Shown: piece by piece, positions 7,216 through 16,139 of the stretch | How positions within the stretch are numbered: the first letter of the stretch is position 1 | Layout: the number at the start of each line of letters is the position of its first letter | NCBI GenBank assembly: GCA_035551355.1 | Contig: DASZNF010000144.1 | Span: 1-64,000 of the forward strand | Source: DATATV01 sp035551355 | GTDB lineage: Bacteria; Actinomycetota; Actinomycetes; Mycobacteriales; Pseudonocardiaceae | DNA length: 64,000 nucleotides | Direction of reading: 5' to 3' | Made by a program: the position numbers and the translations under genes | Notes under the pieces: generated by a model | Seen by the model: the letters and a program-made list of their open reading frames with translations, nothing else | The model's database searches: none | Told to the model about the DNA's origin: nothing

Positions 7216-8643
7216 TCAGCGGAGCTGGTCCTTCCTGACCTTGCCGGTCGCGTTGAGCGGCAGTTCGTCCCGGAACTCCACGTACCGAGGCACCTTGAAG
7301 CCCGCCATCCGGCCCCGGCTCCACTCGATGATTTCGTTGGCCGCCAACGGTTTTCTCGCGACCACGAACGCCTTGCCGACCTGGCCGAGCCGCACGTCGG
7401 GCACGCCGATCACGGCCACCCGCGCCACCGCCGGATGCTCCAGCAGGAACCCTTCGATCTCGGCCGGGTAGGCGTTGAATCCGCCCACGATGAACATGTC
7501 CTTCTTGCGGCCGACAACGCGCAGGTAGCCTCGATCGTCCAGCGAGCCGAGGTCTCCGGTGTGCAGCCAGCCGTGCTCGTCGATCGCCTCGGCGGTGGCG
7601 GCCGGGTCGCCCGCATAGCCCCGCATCACCGAATAGCCGCGCACCAGCACCTCACCGTCGTCGGCGATCCGCACCTCCACCCCGTCGCACGGCCGGCCGA
7701 CGGTGGTCGCGATGTCCTCGAACGAGTCGCCCGGCCGCGACGCCGTGGCCGTGCCCGCCTCGGTCAGTCCGTACCCGGTCATGATCGAGCGGAACGGCAG
7801 CTCCGTTCTGATCCGGCGGATCAGTTCCACCGGAATGTCGGCCGCGCCGGTCACCGCCGCGCGCAACGAGGACAGGTCGCGACTCCCCCGCGCCTCCAAC
7901 AGCGAGTGATACAGCGTCGGCGGGCCGGGCAGCATGGTGACCCGCTCCCGCTCCACCAGCTCCAGCACGGTGTCCACCTCGAACACCGGAACCGGCAGTA
8001 TCGTCGCGCCGCGGATCAGCGACGCGATGCAGCCCGCCTTATAGCCGAAGGTGTGGAAGAACGGGTTGACGATCAGGTAGCGATCGCCTTGCCGCAGGTC
8101 GGCCAGCTCGCACCATTCGGCGTAGAGCCGCAGGGTCTGCCGGTGATTCATCATGACGCCCTTGGGCCGCCCGGTGGTGCCCGAGGTGTACACGATGTCG
8201 GCCACGTCGTCCCCGCCGACCTCGCGTTCGCACGGTGAGCCACTCGCCAGAAAATCCGACTTCACGTCGATGACCGGCACGTCGGCGATCGGGAGATAGT
8301 CCTGCCCCAGGAATCCTTTGTGGACGAGCACCAGCTTGGCTCCGCTGCGACGGATGATGTCGCCGGCCTCATCGGCCTTGAACCGCGTGTTGACCGGAAC
8401 CAGCACGCCACCCGCGGTGACGAGCCCGAACGCGGCGATGATCCACTCGGCCGAGTTCGGGGCCCAGATCGCGACCCGATCGCCGCGGTCGACGCCCGCC
8501 GCCGCGAACGCGCCCGCGGCGATCCGGACCCGCTGCGCCAGTTCGGCGAAGGAGATCCGGACCGGGCCGTCGACGACCGCTTCGGCGTCCCCGAAGCGGT
8601 CGCCCGCGCTCAGGACCATCCGCGGGATGGTCTCCCAGGTCAT
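7216..8643 (-). CDS. acyl-CoA synthetase, FadD3-like
   Basis: 475 residues, class I adenylate-forming ligase. The phosphate loop is YTSGTTGRPKGV, the adenine motif is GYGLTEAG, the hinge region is HTGDLGSLDDRGYLRVVGRKKDMFIVGGFNAYPAE, and the C-terminal lysine sits in NATGKVRKDQL. Segments such as NPFFHTFGYKAG and GRKKDMFIVGGFN closely resemble, from memory, FadD3, the ligase that activates the steroid ring C/D acid HIP. That makes a bulky cyclic acid a plausible substrate, but this is an inference. The ATG at 8643 overlaps the stop of the amidohydrolase gene upstream by four bases, so the two are co-translated. Confidence 0.8.
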   Translation of the reverse strand: MTWETIPRMVLSAGDRFGDAEAVVDGPVRISFAELAQRVRIAAGAFAAAGVDRGDRVAIWAPNSAEWIIAAFGLVTAGGVLVPVNTRFKADEAGDIIRRSGAKLVLVHKGFLGQDYLPIADVPVIDVKSDFLASGSPCEREVGGDDVADIVYTSGTTGRPKGVMMNHRQTLRLYAEWCELADLRQGDRYLIVNPFFHTFGYKAGCIASLIRGATILPVPVFEVDTVLELVERERVTMLPGPPTLYHSLLEARGSRDLSSLRAAVTGAADIPVELIRRIRTELPFRSIMTGYGLTEAGTATASRPGDSFEDIATTVGRPCDGVEVRIADDGEVLVRGYSVMRGYAGDPAATAEAIDEHGWLHTGDLGSLDDRGYLRVVGRKKDMFIVGGFNAYPAEIEGFLLEHPAVARVAVIGVPDVRLGQVGKAFVVARKPLAANEIIEWSRGRMAGFKVPRYVEFRDELPLNATGKVRKDQLR

Positions 8644-9824
8644 ACCGACAGCAGCCGGGCCAGGTTCCCGCCCATGATCTTGGCCTTGTCCGCCTCGGTC
8701 AGCTCGACCTTCTTGAGCGTGTCGAGGAACGTCAGCGGGTCGGCCAGCCCCTCGGGGTGCGGGTAGTCCGAGCCGAACAGCACCCGGTCCACGCCGAGCA
8801 CGTCGACGACGTGGCTCATATCGTCCTCGAAGAACGGGCTGATGTGGATGCGGTTGCGGATCTCGGCCACCGGGTCGCCCAGGAACGCGTTCGGCGCCTT
8901 CTTGTAGATGTCCTCCAGCGAATCCAGCAACGGCGTCAGCCAGTTTGAGCCGTTCTCGATGAACGCGACCCTCAGCTCGGGGAACCGGAACAGCGCGCCG
9001 TGGCAGACCCAGGAGGCGACCGCGTCCTGCACCGGCCGCCACTCGCTGACCATGCGGAAGGTGTTGACCTCGAAGGGCAGGTGCTCGGTCCGGCTGCCCT
9101 CCCATTCACTGGAGTAGCGGGCGTATCCGCTGTCCGAGGAGTGCATGGCGACGAGCACCTTGTTGTCCTGCGCCACTTTCCAGAACCGGTCGAACTCCGG
9201 CAGCGCGAACGACCGCAGGCCGCGCAGGCCCGGCACCGGGCCCGGCCGCACCAGGATCGCCCGGGCGCCGCGCTCCAGGACCCATTCCAGTTCCTCGATC
9301 GCCTTGTCCACGATGCACAGGCTGACCACCGGCACCGTGTAGATGCGGTCGGAGTAGTTGAACGTCCAGACGTCGTGCAGCCACTCGTTGAGCGCGTGCA
9401 CGACCGCGTGGATCAGTTCGGGATCGTCGCGCATGCGTTCCTCGACCAGGCTGGCCAGGGTGGGGAACATCAGGGTGCGCTGCACACCGAGTTCGTCCAT
9501 CACCTCCAGTCGCGGCGCCGGTTCCCGGAACGCGGGGATCGCCTTCATCGGCTTGCCGAAGATCTCCCGGCGGCTCTTGCCCTCGGGGTTGCCGTTCTTG
9601 AAGTACTCCTCCATCGCCCCGGGCCGGGCGACGACCTCGAAGGTGGGGTTGGGGATGTAATCACTGATCTGGCCCCGGACGGCGATCTTGGTCCGGCCGT
9701 TGACCTGCACGTACTGGATGGCGCCCGCGTACTTTTTCGGCAGGAAGCGGGTCAGCGACTCCTCGGTCTCGTACAGGTGGTTGTCCGCGTCGAACAGCGA
9801 GTACGGCACTGGGCGCAGCGACAT
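8640..9824 (-). CDS. amidohydrolase family 2 (ACMSD-like) protein
   Basis: 394 residues starting at ATG 9824 behind GGAGGATCTC. The fold marks of the PF04909 metal-dependent hydrolases and decarboxylases are seen: N-terminal DADNHLYE, a mid-protein MHSSDSGYA, and FGSDYPHPEG near the C-terminus with the conserved Asp. In actinobacterial lipid and steroid clusters such proteins are common, and their reactions are mostly unproven. It heads a two-gene unit with the FadD3-like ligase and has a perfect palindrome 23 bases upstream of its start. Confidence 0.8.
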   Translation of the reverse strand: MSLRPVPYSLFDADNHLYETEESLTRFLPKKYAGAIQYVQVNGRTKIAVRGQISDYIPNPTFEVVARPGAMEEYFKNGNPEGKSRREIFGKPMKAIPAFREPAPRLEVMDELGVQRTLMFPTLASLVEERMRDDPELIHAVVHALNEWLHDVWTFNYSDRIYTVPVVSLCIVDKAIEELEWVLERGARAILVRPGPVPGLRGLRSFALPEFDRFWKVAQDNKVLVAMHSSDSGYARYSSEWEGSRTEHLPFEVNTFRMVSEWRPVQDAVASWVCHGALFRFPELRVAFIENGSNWLTPLLDSLEDIYKKAPNAFLGDPVAEIRNRIHISPFFEDDMSHVVDVLGVDRVLFGSDYPHPEGLADPLTFLDTLKKVELTEADKAKIMGGNLARLLSV

Positions 9825-9846
9825 GAGATCCTCCTTCACGTTTGAT

Positions 9847-9861
9847 GAGAATGCTATTCTC
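9847..9861. promoter_or_regulatory. regulon palindrome GAGAATGCTATTCTC
   Basis: Perfect six-base arms GAGAAT/ATTCTC. It lies 23 bases upstream of the 9824 start and overlaps the last codons and TAG stop (9854-9856) of the upstream ligase gene. The identical 15-mer recurs at 44518-44532. Confidence 0.7.
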
Positions 9862-11398
9862 TTAAGTTGCCGGTGGCAATGTCCGCTCGCAGTCGGAACT
9901 TCTGCACCTTGCCGCTGGCGGTGCGCGGGAACTCGCTCACCCGGTGCAGCTCCTCGGGCCATTTCTGCTTGGCCAGGCCCGCCCGCGCGAGGTGGCCGCG
10001 AACCTCCGCCAGAGTCGGCAGGGCGTGCCCCGGCCGCACTCGGACAACGGCCGCGGCGTGCTCGCCCAGCCGCAGGTCGGGCGCCGCGACCACCGCCACC
10101 TCGGCCACGGCCGGCAGGGCCAGCAGCAGCTCCTCGATCTCCAGCGCGCTGAGGTTCTCCCCGCCGCGGATGATGAAATCCGCCTTGCGGCCGGTGATCG
10201 TGAGGTAGCCGTCCTCGTCGAGCTCACCGACATCGCCGGTGTGGTACCAGCCCTCGTCGTCGAAGGACTGCTTGGTCAGCTCGGCATCGGTGTAGCCGAG
10301 GCACAGATCCGGTCCGCGGGAGAGGATCTCGCCGTCGGCGCCGATCCGCAACTCCACGCCGGGACAGGCGTTTCCGTCGGTGTAGAGCCGTTTTCGCGCT
10401 GGTGCGTCGTATCGGGACGCGGTGATCGACGGGTGCTCGGTGCTGCCGTAGGCCCGGAACACCGTGATGCCCAGTTCGGTCAGCCGGGTCGTGACGGCGG
10501 CGGGCACGGCCGAGCCGCCCAGTCCGGCGTATCGCATGCCGGCCAGGTGCTCGGACCGGAATTCCGGATGGTCGAGCAGGCTGGTCAGGTAGTACGGGAC
10601 ACCGCCACCGACGCTGAGCCCGTCACTGGCGATCAACGACAGCACGTTCGCCGGTTCCCAGACGTCGGCCAGGTTGATCGGCGCCCGGTCCAGCAGCGGG
10701 ATCAGGAACGCGTTGACCATGCCGATGAAATGCCCGACGGGTGCGGAGGTGAGCTGCCGGCCGCGGTCGGGCGGATAGCGGGAGAACAGCTGCCGTGTCT
10801 CGAAACCCAGCGTCTGGTGGGTGTGGATCACGCCCTTGGGATCCCGGGTCGTGCCCGAGGTGAACGCGATCAACGCCGGGCCGGCCGGATCCACCGGCAG
10901 CACGCCCGGCATCTCCTCGTCGGCGAACAGGTCGTCGAAATCCCGGTCGAGCACGCCGGTGATCGGCACCGACGCGCACAGATCCACCGGGAACTCCAGC
11001 CGCCCGAACCGCTCGGCGGTGACGAAGACCTGCGGGCGGGTGACGTCCAGGATGTACTCGAGTTCCTTGCGCCCGTAGAAGTGCACGATCGGCACCACGG
11101 TCGCGCCGAGGAAGGCCGAGGCCCAGAAGACCACCGCCGCCTCGACCCAGTTGGGCAGCTGGAAGGCGACGACATCGCCGGGACCGACACCGCGCAGGCG
11201 CAGTCCGGCGGCCAGCCGGCGGGCCTGGCTCTCGACCTCGCGCAAGGTGCCGGAAAAGGGCCTCACCCGCGAGTGGACCCGCAGGGTCACCTCGGGCGCG
11301 GCGGCCAGGCCCCGGGCGAGCAGGTCGCCGATCGTGTCGGTGGTCCACCACCCTTGGGCCGCGTAGTGCCGGGCCAGTTTCGCGGGGATCTCGCGCAT
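9854..11398 (-). CDS. acyl-CoA synthetase (AMP-dependent ligase)
   Basis: 514 residues, adenylate-forming family. The P-loop reads FTSGTTRDPKGV, the hinge region reads HTGDVGELDEDGYLTITGRKADFIIRGGENLS, and the C-terminal lysine is in TASGKVQKFRL. It would activate a carboxylic acid as its CoA thioester. ATG 11398 is preferred because GGGAG sits nine bases before it; a GTG nine bases further upstream is too close to that site. It diverges from the crotonase at 11485, with a palindrome-like site between them, and its 3' end carries the operator of the next gene. Confidence 0.85.
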   Translation of the reverse strand: MREIPAKLARHYAAQGWWTTDTIGDLLARGLAAAPEVTLRVHSRVRPFSGTLREVESQARRLAAGLRLRGVGPGDVVAFQLPNWVEAAVVFWASAFLGATVVPIVHFYGRKELEYILDVTRPQVFVTAERFGRLEFPVDLCASVPITGVLDRDFDDLFADEEMPGVLPVDPAGPALIAFTSGTTRDPKGVIHTHQTLGFETRQLFSRYPPDRGRQLTSAPVGHFIGMVNAFLIPLLDRAPINLADVWEPANVLSLIASDGLSVGGGVPYYLTSLLDHPEFRSEHLAGMRYAGLGGSAVPAAVTTRLTELGITVFRAYGSTEHPSITASRYDAPARKRLYTDGNACPGVELRIGADGEILSRGPDLCLGYTDAELTKQSFDDEGWYHTGDVGELDEDGYLTITGRKADFIIRGGENLSALEIEELLLALPAVAEVAVVAAPDLRLGEHAAAVVRVRPGHALPTLAEVRGHLARAGLAKQKWPEELHRVSEFPRTASGKVQKFRLRADIATGNLRE

Positions 11399-11432
11399 CG
11401 TCGTCACTCCCAGAACCGGTGGCGGAAAGGGT

Positions 11433-11447
11433 GATTATGTTATTCTC
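11433..11447. promoter_or_regulatory. degenerate regulon palindrome GATTATGTTATTCTC
   Basis: The right arm ATTCTC is perfect and the left arm matches at four of six positions. It lies in the 86-base divergent promoter region between the ligase (start 11398) and the crotonase (start 11485), so it could control both. Confidence 0.4.
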
Positions 11448-11484
11448 GCATAACGATAACGTCGATTGCGTCCATGGAGAACAG

Positions 11485-12207
11485 TTGACGATCGACCTGA
11501 AGATCGAGGACGGGGTCGCGGCGATCACCATCGACCGGCCACACGCGCGCAACGCCATCGCCCGGCACACCATGGACGAACTGGACAAGGCGATCGACGC
11601 CGCCGCCGGGGCCCGCGCCCTGGTCATCACCGGCGCGGGCGACCGCGCCTTCGTCTCCGGCGGTGACCTCAAGGAACTCTCCGCGATCCGGACCGCGGAC
11701 GAGGCAGTGGCGATGGCCCTGCGCATGCGCGGGATCTGCGACCGGCTGGCCGGATTCCCGGCGCCGGTCATCGCGGCCCTCAACGGTCACGCACTCGGCG
11801 GTGGCGCCGAGGTGGCAGTGGCCGCAGACATCCGGGTCGCCGCCGACGACATCAAGATCGGCTTCAACCAGGTCGCACTGGCGATCATGCCCGCCTGGGG
11901 CGGCGCCGAGCGGCTGGGCGCACTGGTCGGCCCGAGCCGGGCCCTCCTGCTTGCGGGCACCGGCACCGTGCTGGATGCGGTCGATGCGGCCCGGATCGGG
12001 CTGGTGGACCGGGTCCTGCCGCGCGCCGTCTTCGCGGAAGGATGGCGGGCGCTGGCCGGATCGCTGGCCCACCGGCCGGCAGCCGAGATCAAGCGGCTGC
12101 TGCGCGGCGGAGTGTCCGCGGCAGACGCGGCGCGCGCCTTCGCCGGACTGTGGGTGGCCGAGGAACACTGGGCGGCCGCGGAACGGGTGCTGAACCGGGC
12201 CAGGTGA
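11485..12207 (+). CDS. enoyl-CoA hydratase/isomerase family protein
   Basis: 240 residues, crotonase fold. The oxyanion-hole segments DRAFVSGGDLKEL and GHALGGGAEVAVAADIRV are present, and the first catalytic glutamate (in GGAE) is in place. The position usually held by the second glutamate reads FNQV where a typical hydratase has PEI or PEV, so classical hydration may be altered. The TTG at 11485 is preferred because GGAG lies five bases before it; the longer frame would include the operator. It is transcribed alone, ending at the terminator at 12301. Confidence 0.8.
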   Translation: MTIDLKIEDGVAAITIDRPHARNAIARHTMDELDKAIDAAAGARALVITGAGDRAFVSGGDLKELSAIRTADEAVAMALRMRGICDRLAGFPAPVIAALNGHALGGGAEVAVAADIRVAADDIKIGFNQVALAIMPAWGGAERLGALVGPSRALLLAGTGTVLDAVDAARIGLVDRVLPRAVFAEGWRALAGSLAHRPAAEIKRLLRGGVSAADAARAFAGLWVAEEHWAAAERVLNRAR

Positions 12208-12300
12208 CGTGCGCCCCGCGACCCTTCCCGGCGGCGTCGGTCGACGCGCGCTCCGGGCAAGACCAGGCGGCCTGAGCCGATTCGTTACCGTCCATTGTGG

Positions 12301-12336
12301 AGCGGCCACGCCCGGAGTTCTGCTGGCGTGGCCGCT
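12301..12336. terminator. 12-bp stem terminator between convergent genes
   Basis: AGCGGCCACGCC and GGCGTGGCCGCT form a perfect 12-bp stem with a 12-base loop between the convergent crotonase and CoA-transferase genes. The T-run is weak, as is usual in high-GC actinobacteria; it probably works in both directions. Confidence 0.65.
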
Positions 12337-12346
12337 TCCGTCCCGC

Positions 12347-13555
12347 TCAGGTGACCGCGCCCGCCTCCTTCAGCGCGATGATGCGGTCCCAGTCCACGCC
12401 CAGCTCGACCAGGATCTCCTCGGTCTGGGCGGCGAACTCCGGGGCCGGCCGCAGGTTCGGTGCCGACACGTCGAACTGCACCGGGTTCGCCACCAGGTCC
12501 AGCTCCCCGGCGCGCAGCAGGTACTCGTTCGCCGTCACCTGTCCGTCGTCGCGCAACTGCAGCGTGTCCTGCACCGGTGCCCACGGCCCGGCCAGCGTCG
12601 CGAACCGCTCCGACCACTCGGCCAGCGTCCTGGTCGCGATCTGCTCCTGCAGAATCACGACCGCTTCGGCGGTGTGGGCGGCGATGTCCTCGGCCGTGGC
12701 GAAGCGCGGATCGTCGGCCAGTTCGGGCCGGCCGATGTGCCGGCACACGTCGGGCCAGAACTTCCCGGGTTGCAGCATCACCAGGTTCACATGCCCACCG
12801 TCGGCCGTGCGATACAGCCCGGACAACGGGTTGGTCGGGGCGCCGTGCGAGCCCGTCGGCGGCGCCTCCCAGGCCTGGCCCAGATGCAGCGACACCGCGA
12901 TCGCGTGTCCCATCGCCCACAACCCGCTGCCCAGCAACGATACGTCCACAATGGATGGTTGGCCGGTGCGCTCGCGCTTGAGCAGGGCCGCGGCGACGCC
13001 CCCGGCCAGGTTGGTGCCCGAGATGGTGTCGCCGTAGGCGGGGGCGGGCGGGCCGATCAGTCCGGCCACATCGGGCGGGGTGATGCTCGCGGCCACCGAC
13101 CCACGGCACCAGAACGCCGTCATGTCGAACCCGCCCTTGTCGGCCTCCTTGCCCCGGGGCCCCAGTCCGCTGCCGCGCGCGTAGACGATGCGCGGGTTCG
13201 CCGCGCGGATGTCCTCGACGTCGATGCGGAGTTTCGTGCGCGCCCCCGGCAGGAAGTTGGTGAGGAACACATCGGCCCGCGTGGCCAGGTCCAGCAGCAC
13301 CTGCCGGCCTTCCGGCTTGGCCAGGTCGAGGCCGATGCTGCGCTTGCCGCGGTTGGCGTGCTCGATGTTCGGGTTCGGATCGCCCTCCACCACGTACTTT
13401 CCGGTCTGCCGCAGGCCGCGCTGTGGATCGCCGGTGACGGGGTGCTCGACCTTGATCACGTCCGCGCCCCAGTCGGCGAGCACCGCGCCGGCCGAGGGCA
13501 CGAACCCGTACATCGCGACCTCAAGGACGCGGATACCGTCCAGCGGCCCGCTCAT
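12347..13555 (-). CDS. CaiB/BaiF family III CoA-transferase
   Basis: 402 residues. The N-terminal signature LDGIRVLEVAMYGFVPSAGAVLADWGADVIKVE and the catalytic aspartate region KGGFDMTAFW (about residue 145) place it in family III. These enzymes move CoA from one acyl-CoA to another acid through an aspartyl anhydride, or racemise 2-methylacyl-CoA. The ATG at 13555 overlaps the TGA of the aldehyde dehydrogenase gene (ATGA), so an aldehyde oxidised by that enzyme may be its acid substrate. That link is an inference from gene order. Confidence 0.88.
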   Translation of the reverse strand: MSGPLDGIRVLEVAMYGFVPSAGAVLADWGADVIKVEHPVTGDPQRGLRQTGKYVVEGDPNPNIEHANRGKRSIGLDLAKPEGRQVLLDLATRADVFLTNFLPGARTKLRIDVEDIRAANPRIVYARGSGLGPRGKEADKGGFDMTAFWCRGSVAASITPPDVAGLIGPPAPAYGDTISGTNLAGGVAAALLKRERTGQPSIVDVSLLGSGLWAMGHAIAVSLHLGQAWEAPPTGSHGAPTNPLSGLYRTADGGHVNLVMLQPGKFWPDVCRHIGRPELADDPRFATAEDIAAHTAEAVVILQEQIATRTLAEWSERFATLAGPWAPVQDTLQLRDDGQVTANEYLLRAGELDLVANPVQFDVSAPNLRPAPEFAAQTEEILVELGVDWDRIIALKEAGAVT

Positions 13556-15042
13556 CGCGCCACCACAGCGAAGGTCTTGCGCTCCTGGAACTCCGCCAGG
13601 CCCGGTGGGCCCATCTCCCGGCCGATGCCGGACTGCTTGTACCCGCCGAAGGGAGCGTCCGGGGCGAAGTAGTTGCCGCCGTTGATGCTCAGTGTCCCGG
13701 TGCGGATCCGGCGCGCCACGGCGATCGCCCGGTCCTCGTCGGCGCCTTGCACCGCGCCGGACAGGCCGTAGATCGAGTTGTTGGCGATGCGCACCGCGTC
13801 GTCATCGTCGTCGTAGGGGATCATGGCCAGCACCGGGCCGAACACCTCCTGCTGAGCGATTTCACTGGCCGGATCGACATCGGCCAGCAGCGTCGGCGCG
13901 TAGAAGAAGCCGGGATCGATCCGCCGGCCGCCGCACACCAGCGACGCCCCCTCCGTCACGGCCCGCCGCACCATTGCGTCCACCTTGTCCCGCTGCCGCT
14001 CGCTGATCAGCGGGCCCATGTAGGTCCGCGGATCGGCCGGATCGCCGATCGTGATGTTTTCCAGCACCGCCGCGACCTGCTGGGCGATCTCGTCATGCCG
14101 GGCGCGCGGCACCAGCAGCCGGGAGGTGATCGCGCAGCCCTGACCGGCGTGCGAGCAGATCATGAAACCGGCGTACTGGGCGCAGGTGGCGAAGTCGGCG
14201 TCGTCGAGCAGGATCATGGCCGACTTTCCGCCCAGTTCCAGGAACACGCGCTTCACGGTGCGGCTCGCGGCCGCCATGATCGTGCGCCCGGTGGCGGTGG
14301 AGCCGGTGAAGGTGATCAGGTCGACGTCCGGATGCGTCGTCAGCACCTGGGCGGCCTCGATGTCCGAGGAGGTCACGACGTTGACCACGCCGGCCGGGAT
14401 GTCGGTGTGCTCCGCTATCAACTCACCGAGGGCCAGCGTGATCAGTGGCGTGTCCGGCGCTGCCTTGAGCACCACCGTGCAGCCGGCGGCCAGCGCGGGC
14501 GCGAGCTTGGCCAGGGCCAGCTGGTTCGGGTAGTTGTAGGCCACGATCGCCGACACCACCCCGGCCGCTTCCTTCTCCACCCAGCGCCGGTGCTGCTGCC
14601 CCCGGATCTCCACCTCCCCCAGCTCCTGCACGAGAGGCGTGTCGCGCAGCAGTTCGGCGTAGTAGCGCACGATCCGGATCGGCTCGTCGAGCTGGGCGCC
14701 GTGGGTCAGCATGCGGGGCGCGCCGACCTCGGCGATGGTCAGCTCCCGCAGCTCCTCCTGATGCTCGGTCAGCGCCCGGTACAGCTGGTCCAGGCACCGG
14801 ACGCGCAGCTGCTTGTCGGTCGCCCACCGGGTGGTGTCGAAGGCCCGCCGGGCCGCCGCGACCGCGTCCCGCGCCTGCCCGGCGCTCGCGTCGGGGGCGT
14901 GGCCGAGCACCTCGCCGGTGGCGGGGTTGACCGACGGGAAGGTCCGCGCGCTCTCGACCAGTTCGCCCTCGATCAGCATTCGCCTCGTCGCACCGTGCGC
15001 GGCGGCAGGCGCCGTGTCCGGTGCCGCGTCCTGAGCTGGCAT
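13552..15042 (-). CDS. aldehyde dehydrogenase (paralogue 1)
   Basis: 496 residues, NAD(P)-dependent aldehyde dehydrogenase superfamily. The catalytic cysteine lies in SHAGQGCAITSR, the general-base glutamate in FLELGGKSA, and the nucleotide-binding motif is FTGSTATGR. EVFGPVLAMIPYDDDDDAV and the C-terminal GGYKQSGIGREMG are typical. It would oxidise an aldehyde to an acid. It starts at ATG 15042 behind AAGGAGG and heads an operon with the CoA-transferase. The enzyme at 60260-61708 is a close paralogue, alignable over its whole length. A tandem pair of degenerate palindromes lies upstream. Confidence 0.92.
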   Translation of the reverse strand: MPAQDAAPDTAPAAAHGATRRMLIEGELVESARTFPSVNPATGEVLGHAPDASAGQARDAVAAARRAFDTTRWATDKQLRVRCLDQLYRALTEHQEELRELTIAEVGAPRMLTHGAQLDEPIRIVRYYAELLRDTPLVQELGEVEIRGQQHRRWVEKEAAGVVSAIVAYNYPNQLALAKLAPALAAGCTVVLKAAPDTPLITLALGELIAEHTDIPAGVVNVVTSSDIEAAQVLTTHPDVDLITFTGSTATGRTIMAAASRTVKRVFLELGGKSAMILLDDADFATCAQYAGFMICSHAGQGCAITSRLLVPRARHDEIAQQVAAVLENITIGDPADPRTYMGPLISERQRDKVDAMVRRAVTEGASLVCGGRRIDPGFFYAPTLLADVDPASEIAQQEVFGPVLAMIPYDDDDDAVRIANNSIYGLSGAVQGADEDRAIAVARRIRTGTLSINGGNYFAPDAPFGGYKQSGIGREMGPPGLAEFQERKTFAVVAR

Positions 15043-15063
15043 TCCGCCTCCTTGCGGCCGGCC

Positions 15064-15099
15064 AATAATCTAATTCTCACACACGAGAACGTCATCATC
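15064..15099. promoter_or_regulatory. two degenerate regulon sites 21 bp apart
   Basis: The right arm ATTCTC at 15073-15078 and the left arm GAGAAC at 15085-15090 belong to two overlapping-style copies centred at 15071 and 15092, i.e. 21 bp apart. They precede the aldehyde dehydrogenase start at 15042. Each copy alone is weak; the spacing matches the better tandem pairs at 24393 and 63508. Confidence 0.4.
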
Positions 15100-15181
15100 G
15101 CCTGCGGCGAACTCTAGCAGCGGCGGGCCGGCCCGTCACCGTCGCGCGGTCCCGGAGCAGGCTTCCACCAACAGACCCGAT

Positions 15182-15196
15182 GAGAGTATGGTTCTC
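15182..15196. promoter_or_regulatory. regulon palindrome GAGAGTATGGTTCTC
   Basis: Arms extend to ATGAGA/TCTCAT with one mismatch in the core. It lies 68-82 bases upstream of the SDR start at 15264. A weak second copy (GAAATCGGCATTCTT, 15203-15217) is centred 21 bp downstream. Confidence 0.55.
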
Positions 15197-15263
15197 ATAT
15201 TCGAAATCGGCATTCTTGCACGGTCGAGGGTCGCACGGCGTCGCGCGAGAGAGAAGGACAGAC

Positions 15264-16124
15264 ATGGAACGGGTGCAAGGCAAAGTCGCCTTCATCACCG
15301 GCGCGGGCCGCGGCCAGGGCCGAAGCCACGCGGTACGCCTGGCCGAAGAGGGCGCGGACATCATCGCCGTGGACATCTGCCACGACATCGACTCGATCGG
15401 CTATGCCCTGTCCACTCCCGACGACCTCAAGGAAACCGTGCGGCTGGTCGAGGCCCACGGCCGGCGCATCATCGCCGAACAGGCCGACGTGCGCGAGCCC
15501 GCGCAACTGCGGGCGGCGCTGGCGCACGGCCTGGCCGAACTGGGCCGGCTGGACATCGTCGTGGCCCAGGCCGGGATCATCGGGCAGAAGTCCCAGATCA
15601 AGGTGCAGGCCTGGTGCGACGTGATCGGCACGAACCTGGTCGGCGTGATCAACACGATCCAGACCGCGCTGCCCCACCTGAGCGAAGGCGCCTCGATCAT
15701 CGCCACCGGGTCGGTCGCGGCGATGATGATCGTGCGGCCCATGCAGCAGCCGGCCGCCGACCCGGGCGGCGCCGCCTACATGGTGGCCAAACAGTCGCTG
15801 TCGCACTACATGCACGAACTCGCCACGAACCTGGCGCCGCTGAAGATCCGGGCCAACGTCGTGCACCCGACCAACGTCGACACCCCGATGCTGCACAGCG
15901 AGCCGATGTACCGGTCGTTCCGGCCGGACCTGGCCAATCCGACCCGCGAGGACGTCGAGCCGGCGTTCGCCGTCCAGCAGTCGATGCCGGTGCCCTACAT
16001 CGAGCCGGTCGACATCTCCAACGCCGTGCTGTACCTGGCTTCCGACGAGGCTCGTTACGTCACCGGCATGCAACTGCGGGTGGATGCCGGCGGCTACCTC
16101 AAGTGGCACGACTACCACGCCTGA
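15264..16124 (+). CDS. mycofactocin-dependent-type SDR oxidoreductase
   Basis: 286 residues. The glycine-rich loop is TGAGRGQGRSHAVRLAEEGADI and the active site is YMVAK. After the second beta strand there is an insertion (DICHDID, then TPDDLKETVRLVEAHGRRI) before DVRE. That insertion and the GRGQGRSHA loop are hallmarks of the SDR subfamily whose bound NAD does not exchange and which passes electrons to the redox peptide mycofactocin. It would oxidise an alcohol or hydroxy-acyl intermediate. It starts at ATG 15264 behind AGAAGGA and heads a seven-gene operon. No mycofactocin synthesis genes are in the window. Confidence 0.82.
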   Translation: MERVQGKVAFITGAGRGQGRSHAVRLAEEGADIIAVDICHDIDSIGYALSTPDDLKETVRLVEAHGRRIIAEQADVREPAQLRAALAHGLAELGRLDIVVAQAGIIGQKSQIKVQAWCDVIGTNLVGVINTIQTALPHLSEGASIIATGSVAAMMIVRPMQQPAADPGGAAYMVAKQSLSHYMHELATNLAPLKIRANVVHPTNVDTPMLHSEPMYRSFRPDLANPTREDVEPAFAVQQSMPVPYIEPVDISNAVLYLASDEARYVTGMQLRVDAGGYLKWHDYHA

Positions 16125-16139
16125 TCAGCGGAGGGAAAC

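Noticed and set aside
8640..9105. Single large ORF from 7216 to 9105 as one protein
   Set aside because: The first 150 residues are a shadow of the amidohydrolase gene; the ligase starts at 8643 with an ATGA overlap.
12291..12301. TCCATTGTGGA and its complement at 12945 and a near copy at 34578
   Set aside because: Only a few copies, one inside a coding region and one inside a hairpin loop; no consistent position, so probably chance or terminator-linked.
12285..13109. Many long open frames on the strand opposite known genes, such as 12209-13672 or 43090-46041 in other frames
   Set aside because: They are rich in Arg, Gly, Pro and Ala and lack family motifs; high GC leaves few stops. They are shadows of the real genes.
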